A DNA stretch of 9,894 nucleotides from positions 1-9,894 of the forward strand of contig JAAWGY010000066.1 of assembly GCA_022795575.1 (NCBI GenBank), in the 5' to 3' direction. The position numbers and the translations under genes are program-made. Below are positions 6,176 to 9,894 of the stretch, piece by piece. The DNA is from Angelakisella sp. (GTDB taxonomy: Bacteria > Bacillota > Clostridia > Oscillospirales > Ruminococcaceae). Positions within the stretch are counted from its first letter, which is position 1. Each line of letters starts with the position of its first letter. The notes beneath the pieces were generated by a model that made no database searches, was not told the DNA's origin, and saw only the letters and a program-made list of their open reading frames with translations.

Positions 6176-6334
6176 AGCCTATTCAGAATCTCCCTGCACG
6201 CCGCCTTGGCAGGTCTTTTTGCGTCCTGCCGCGTTAAAAAACCTTGCAATACAGCAAGTATTCCTGCGGTTTTTTGCCTTGCAGGACACAAAAATCCCTG
6301 CCAATTCGGCGCACCGGGAGATTCTGAATAGGCT
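6176..6334. repeat. 159-bp near-perfect palindrome in the clpB leader, MITE-like
   Basis: The two ends are perfect 19-bp inverted repeats (6176-6194 and 6316-6334, reading AGCCTATTCAGAATCTCCC inward from each side). The symmetry continues almost to the centre: GCCG/CGGC, TTGGCAGG/CCTGCCAA, TTTTTG/CAAAAA, GTCCTGC/GCAGGAC, AAAAAACC/GGTTTTTT and AATAC/GTATT, with loop AGCAA centred on 6255. Only short mismatched patches interrupt it. No coding capacity is present. Size and full-length symmetry fit a miniature inverted-repeat transposable element or a large chromosomal palindromic repeat. No clear flanking target duplication is seen, though the TA at 6180-6181 and 6329-6330, near each end, would suit a Tc1/mariner or IS630-type element. 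The palindrome lies between the CIRCE promoter and clpB, so it is transcribed in the clpB leader. Confidence 0.8.
6236..6275 (+). terminator. Terminator-like hairpin at the centre of the palindrome
   Basis: AAAAAACC (6236-6243) pairs with GGTTTTTT (6268-6275), and AATAC (6248-6252) with GTATT (6258-6262) around loop AGCAA. The structure ends in six T. In isolation it resembles a bidirectional intrinsic terminator and could cut some clpB transcripts. The lower stem is A/T rich, and the larger fold of the whole palindrome may compete, so its effect is uncertain. Confidence 0.35.
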
Positions 6335-6365
6335 CTAACCGCTGGCAAAAGGAGGTCAGCACCCT

Positions 6366-8987
6366 ATGAACGCACAGAAGTTTACCCAAAAATCGTTGGA
6401 GGCCATCCAGCTGGCCCAGGATATCGCCCTAAAGCGTGGGAATATGCAGATCGAGCAGCCCCATCTCCTGCTGGCCCTGCTCACCCAGGAAAACGGCCTC
6501 ATCCCCCAGCTGCTGACAAGGATGGGGGAGGACGCCCAGGCCTTTACCCGGGAGGTCCGGGAGCTGGTGGCCGGCCTGCCCGCCGTCAGCGGCAGCGGGC
6601 GGGAGCCCGGCAAGGTCTACGTCTCCGCCGAGGTGGACAAGAACCTCATCGAATCCGAGGCCCAGGCCGCGGCCATGAAGGACGACTTTGTCTCGGTGGA
6701 GCACCTCTTCCTGGCCATCCTGGAGGCCCCGTCCTCCCCGGTAAAGCGGCTGCTGGATGCCCGCCGCGTCACCAAAAACAGGTTCCTTTCCGCCCTGGCC
6801 GCCATCCGGGGGAGCCGCCGCGTCACCACCGATACCCCGGAGGACACCTATGATGTCCTGGCAAAGTACGGCCAGGACCTGGTGGAGCTGGCCCGCGGCC
6901 ACAAGCTGGACCCGGTCATCGGCCGGGATAACGAGATCCGCAACGTCATCCGCATCCTCAGCCGCAAGACCAAAAACAACCCCGTCCTCATCGGGGAGCC
7001 CGGGGTGGGCAAAACCGCCATCGCCGAGGGGCTGGCCCAGCGCATCGTGGCCGGGGACGTCCCCCAAAACCTCCGGGAGCGGAAGATCTTCAGCCTGGAC
7101 ATGGGGGCCCTGATCGCCGGCGCCAAATTCCGGGGGGAGTTTGAGGAGCGGCTGAAGGCGGTGCTGGAGGAGATCCGGCGCAGCGAGGGGCGCATTATCC
7201 TCTTTATCGACGAGCTGCACACCATTGTGGGGGCGGGCAAAACCGAGGGCAGCATGGACGCCGGCAACCTCCTAAAGCCGCTGCTGGCCCGGGGGGAGCT
7301 CCACTGCATCGGGGCAACCACCCTCAACGAGTACCGCCAGTATATCGAAAAGGACGCCGCCCTGGAGCGCCGCTTTCAGCCGGTGATGGTGGCGGAGCCC
7401 ACGGTGGAGGACACCGTCTCCATCCTCCGGGGCCTCAAGGAGCGGTACGAGGTGTACCACGGGGTGAAGATCACCGACCAGGCCCTGATCACCGCCGCCG
7501 TCCTTTCCCACCGGTACATCAGCGACCGCTTTTTGCCGGATAAGGCCATCGACCTGGTGGACGAGGCCTGCGCCATGGTCCGCACCGAGATGGACTCGAT
7601 GCCCACCGAGCTGGACGAGATCAACCGCCGCATCATGCAGCACGAGATCGAGGAAACCGCCCTGAAAAAGGAGGACGACCGCCTTTCCCGGGAGCACCTC
7701 GCCCAGCTCCAGAAGGACCTTGCCGAGCTGCGGGCCCGGTTTGCGGAGATGAAGGCCCGGTGGGAGAACGAAAAAACCGCCATCCAAAGCGTCCAAAAGC
7801 TCCGGGAGGAGATAGAGGCGGTAAACGCCGACATCGAAAAAGCCCAGCGGGAGTACGACCTCAACAAGGCCGCCGAGCTAAAGTACGGCCGCCTGCCCGA
7901 GCTACAGAAGCGCCTTGCCGACGAGGAGGAGAAGGCGGAGGAGCGCCAGCGGGAGAGCGGCGGCGACCGGCTGCTGCGGGACAAGGTCACTGACGAGGAG
8001 ATCGCCAAAATCATCGGCCGCTGGACCGGGATCCCGGTAAGCCGCCTGATGGAGGGGGAGCGGGAAAAGCTGCTGCGGCTGGGGGAGATCCTCCACCAGC
8101 GGGTAATCGGCCAGGACGAGGCGGTGTCCAGGGTGACAGACGCCATCCTCCGCAGCCGGGCCGGCATCCAGGACCCGGGGCGGCCCATCGGCTCCTTCCT
8201 CTTCCTGGGGCCCACCGGCGTGGGCAAAACCGAGCTGGCCAAGGCCCTGGCCCAGTCCCTCTTTGACGACGAAAAGAACATGGTCCGTATCGATATGTCC
8301 GAATATATGGAGAAGTACTCGGTAAGCCGCCTCATCGGGGCGCCTCCGGGATATGTGGGCTATGAGGAGGGGGGCCAGCTCACCGAGGCGGTGCGCCGCC
8401 GCCCCTACAGCGTCGTCCTCTTTGACGAGATCGAAAAGGCCCACCCCGATGTCTTCAACGTCCTGCTCCAGGTGCTGGATGACGGGCGGATCACCGACAG
8501 CCAGGGCCGGACGGTGGACTTTAAGAACACCATCATCATCCTCACCTCCAACCTGGGCAGCCAGCTAATCCTGGAGGGCATCGGGGAGGACTGCGAGATC
8601 AGCCCTGCCGCCCGGGGGCAGGTGGAGCAGCTTCTGAAGCAGAGCTTCCGCCCCGAATTCCTCAACCGGCTGGACGAGATCGTCTTCTACAAGCCCCTTA
8701 CCCGCCAGGAGATCACCGGGGTGGTGGAGCTGTTGCTGGAGGGGCTGCGGGAGCGGCTCCGGGAAAAGCAGCTGAAGCTACAGATGACCCCCGCCGCCCG
8801 GGACTACGTCGTGGAGGCCGGCTACGACCCCATCTACGGCGCCCGGCCCCTAAAGCGCTTTTTGCAGTCCCGGGTGGAGACCATGGTGGCCCGGGAGATT
8901 ATCGCCGGAACGGTATCCCCCGGCAGCTGCCTGGTCATCGACAGCCAGGACGGGCGGCTGGTGCTGAAAAAGGAGGAAGCCCAATGA
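6366..8987 (+). CDS. clpB: ClpB, Hsp100 ATP-dependent protein disaggregase
   Basis: This 873-aa protein has the full ClpB order. The N-terminal Clp repeat domain covers about 1-150. NBD1 has Walker A G210-E-P-G-V-G-K-T and Walker B D282-E283. A long charged coiled-coil M domain (about 405-525) marks ClpB/ClpC-type Hsp100s and at this length is ClpB. NBD2 has Walker A G615-P-T-G-V-G-K-T, pore loop G-Y-V-G-Y and Walker B D687-E688, with the sensor Arg in G-A-R-P-L-K-R near the C terminus. All catalytic residues are intact. There is no ClpP-docking IGF/L-type loop that I can see, which fits disaggregation with DnaK/DnaJ/GrpE rather than proteolysis. AGGAGG (6350-6355) lies ten bases before ATG 6366, a good start. 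Expression should be heat-inducible through the CIRCE site. The leader is about 255 bases long because of the palindrome at 6176-6334. The stop overlaps the start of the lipoprotein gene by four bases. Confidence 0.98.
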   Translation: MNAQKFTQKSLEAIQLAQDIALKRGNMQIEQPHLLLALLTQENGLIPQLLTRMGEDAQAFTREVRELVAGLPAVSGSGREPGKVYVSAEVDKNLIESEAQAAAMKDDFVSVEHLFLAILEAPSSPVKRLLDARRVTKNRFLSALAAIRGSRRVTTDTPEDTYDVLAKYGQDLVELARGHKLDPVIGRDNEIRNVIRILSRKTKNNPVLIGEPGVGKTAIAEGLAQRIVAGDVPQNLRERKIFSLDMGALIAGAKFRGEFEERLKAVLEEIRRSEGRIILFIDELHTIVGAGKTEGSMDAGNLLKPLLARGELHCIGATTLNEYRQYIEKDAALERRFQPVMVAEPTVEDTVSILRGLKERYEVYHGVKITDQALITAAVLSHRYISDRFLPDKAIDLVDEACAMVRTEMDSMPTELDEINRRIMQHEIEETALKKEDDRLSREHLAQLQKDLAELRARFAEMKARWENEKTAIQSVQKLREEIEAVNADIEKAQREYDLNKAAELKYGRLPELQKRLADEEEKAEERQRESGGDRLLRDKVTDEEIAKIIGRWTGIPVSRLMEGEREKLLRLGEILHQRVIGQDEAVSRVTDAILRSRAGIQDPGRPIGSFLFLGPTGVGKTELAKALAQSLFDDEKNMVRIDMSEYMEKYSVSRLIGAPPGYVGYEEGGQLTEAVRRRPYSVVLFDEIEKAHPDVFNVLLQVLDDGRITDSQGRTVDFKNTIIILTSNLGSQLILEGIGEDCEISPAARGQVEQLLKQSFRPEFLNRLDEIVFYKPLTRQEITGVVELLLEGLRERLREKQLKLQMTPAARDYVVEAGYDPIYGARPLKRFLQSRVETMVAREIIAGTVSPGSCLVIDSQDGRLVLKKEEAQ

Positions 8988-9802
8988 AACGATACCTTGC
9001 GCTGCTGATGGCGGCAGTCCTTGTCCTCTCCCTCGCCGCCTGCGGCAGGGAGAAGGCCCCGCCCCCCATGGCCTCCCAGGGCGTCCCCGTTTCGCCCCCC
9101 GGCAGCGGGAGCCCCGAGAGCTCCTCCGGTGACGGGGGCTCGGAGTCCTCCTCCGCCTCCGACGGGCCGGACCTCGCCGCCACCGGGGTACGGATTGGAA
9201 TGCAGGTGCAGGAGTACCCGGGGAACGGATACGCCCAGGCGGTGGAGATCCCCCTGCTTACCGGCCAGGGGCCGGGGGTGGAGGTGGCCAACACCCCCTT
9301 CCGCCAGCAGGCGGAGGAGCGGCAGCGGCTGCTAAGCCAGGGCTCCGGGGAGCTGCTGGAGATACGCGCCTACCCCTTCACCCGGGAGGACTGGGTCCAG
9401 GTGCTCACCACCACCCTCCGCTATGAGAGCGACGCCACCATCCGGGTGGAATCGGCCAACTATGACGCCAAAGGGGGGGCCTTTGTCACCCCGGCCCAGG
9501 CCCTGGAGCGGCTTTCGCTGACGGCGGAGGGGCTGGAGCAGCGGCTGATGGCCCAGGACCTACAGCCGGAGGAGTACCAGACCGAGCTGCTCCACCTCTG
9601 GCAGCCCTCCGCCTTCTATGTCCGGCAGGACGGCAGCATGGTCTTCTTTTTCATCGCGGAGTTTTTGATTGTGGGCAACCCCGACGCCATGGGGCCCCGG
9701 ACGCTGGTATGCTACGACAGCGCCCGGGGGGAGTTTTCCCTTGGCGCCCCGGGGGAGCTCCTGACAGGGGAAGGGCCGGATACCTTGTCCCCGCCTCTAT
9801 AG
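8984..9802 (+). CDS. Putative lipoprotein of unknown function, translationally coupled to clpB
   Basis: The 272-aa product has a short basic start, a hydrophobic stretch and the lipobox L-A-A-C20, so signal peptidase II should cleave before Cys20 and anchor it on the outer face of the membrane. Residues about 22-58 are a Ser/Gly/Pro-rich spacer of the kind that tethers lipoprotein domains. The folded part (about 60-265) begins V-R-I-G-M-Q-V and has alternating strands, with an aromatic segment M-V-F-F-F-I-A-E-F-L-I-V. It distantly recalls the DUF3298/RsiV-type or DUF4163 extracytoplasmic folds, but I would not assign it. ATG 8984 overlaps the clpB TGA (ATGA), and AGGAGG (8971-8976) is seven bases before it, inside the clpB end. 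Both facts support this start and co-expression with clpB under CIRCE/HrcA. Codon use matches clpB. Confidence 0.88.
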   Translation: MKRYLALLMAAVLVLSLAACGREKAPPPMASQGVPVSPPGSGSPESSSGDGGSESSSASDGPDLAATGVRIGMQVQEYPGNGYAQAVEIPLLTGQGPGVEVANTPFRQQAEERQRLLSQGSGELLEIRAYPFTREDWVQVLTTTLRYESDATIRVESANYDAKGGAFVTPAQALERLSLTAEGLEQRLMAQDLQPEEYQTELLHLWQPSAFYVRQDGSMVFFFIAEFLIVGNPDAMGPRTLVCYDSARGEFSLGAPGELLTGEGPDTLSPPL

Positions 9803-9894
9803 CAACCATCAAAATTGTCGACACCCATCTGGACGGCAGCTTTCCCAGCTGCCTTTGTCCCAAAAACTTGAAAGCCATCAAGGCTTCCTGCGTT
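9803..9894. other. Short intergenic tail with two small hairpins
   Basis: No gene is visible to the window edge. GGCAGCT (9835-9841) pairs with AGCTGCC (9847-9853) around loop ttccc, followed by only three T; it could be a weak terminator for the clpB-lipoprotein unit. A second small stem, AAGCC/GGCTT, lies at about 9872-9885. The region may be the edge of another palindromic repeat that continues beyond the window. Confidence 0.3.

Noticed and set aside
1..9894. CRISPR array, tRNA or rRNA genes, insertion sequence with transposase, or defence island
   Set aside because: No regularly spaced direct repeats, no tRNA TTCGANNC-type cores in a cloverleaf context, no rRNA stretches and no transposase or integrase motifs were found. 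The only mobile-like sequence is the non-coding palindrome at 6176-6334.

Overview
The window looks like a stretch of a Gram-positive Clostridia chromosome, probably a GC-rich gut Oscillospiraceae/Ruminococcaceae-type organism. The grounds are AGGAGG-type ribosome binding sites, a perfect CIRCE operator (the HrcA site typical of Firmicutes) in front of clpB, a short lipobox lipoprotein, and very GC-rich codon use over most of the window. The genus is inference. All supported genes are on the + strand.

Region 1 (1-1477) holds the last codons of an OmpR-type response regulator followed three bases later by its sensor histidine kinase. Its base composition is visibly more AT-rich than the rest. 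Region 2 (1478-2250) holds a small two-helix membrane protein (59 aa) with a likely terminator behind it. After that come a sigma-A-type promoter and about 260 bases of GC-rich, hairpin-dense leader or non-coding RNA.

Region 3 (2251-5928) is a two-gene operon. The first gene encodes an 892-aa protein with a zinc ribbon, three (perhaps four) tandem PH-like repeats, a proline-rich linker and a KAP-type P-loop NTPase domain whose Walker A and Walker B residues are both eroded. Eighteen bases later comes a DHH/DHHA1 phosphoesterase related to NrnA, with its metal-binding residues intact. A strong hairpin terminator closes the unit. This operon is the least familiar part of the window.

Region 4 (5929-9802) is a heat-shock unit. 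A CIRCE operator overlaps the -35 box of a strong promoter. The leader then holds a 159-bp near-perfect palindrome (MITE-like), followed by clpB. A lipoprotein of unknown function starts inside the clpB stop codon, so the two are probably translationally coupled. The last 92 bases hold only small hairpins.

In working terms, the window shows a sensor pair, an uncharacterised zinc-ribbon/pseudo-NTPase plus phosphodiesterase pair, and an HrcA-regulated disaggregase with a coupled envelope lipoprotein. There is no sequence evidence linking these three units functionally beyond their order and common strand.
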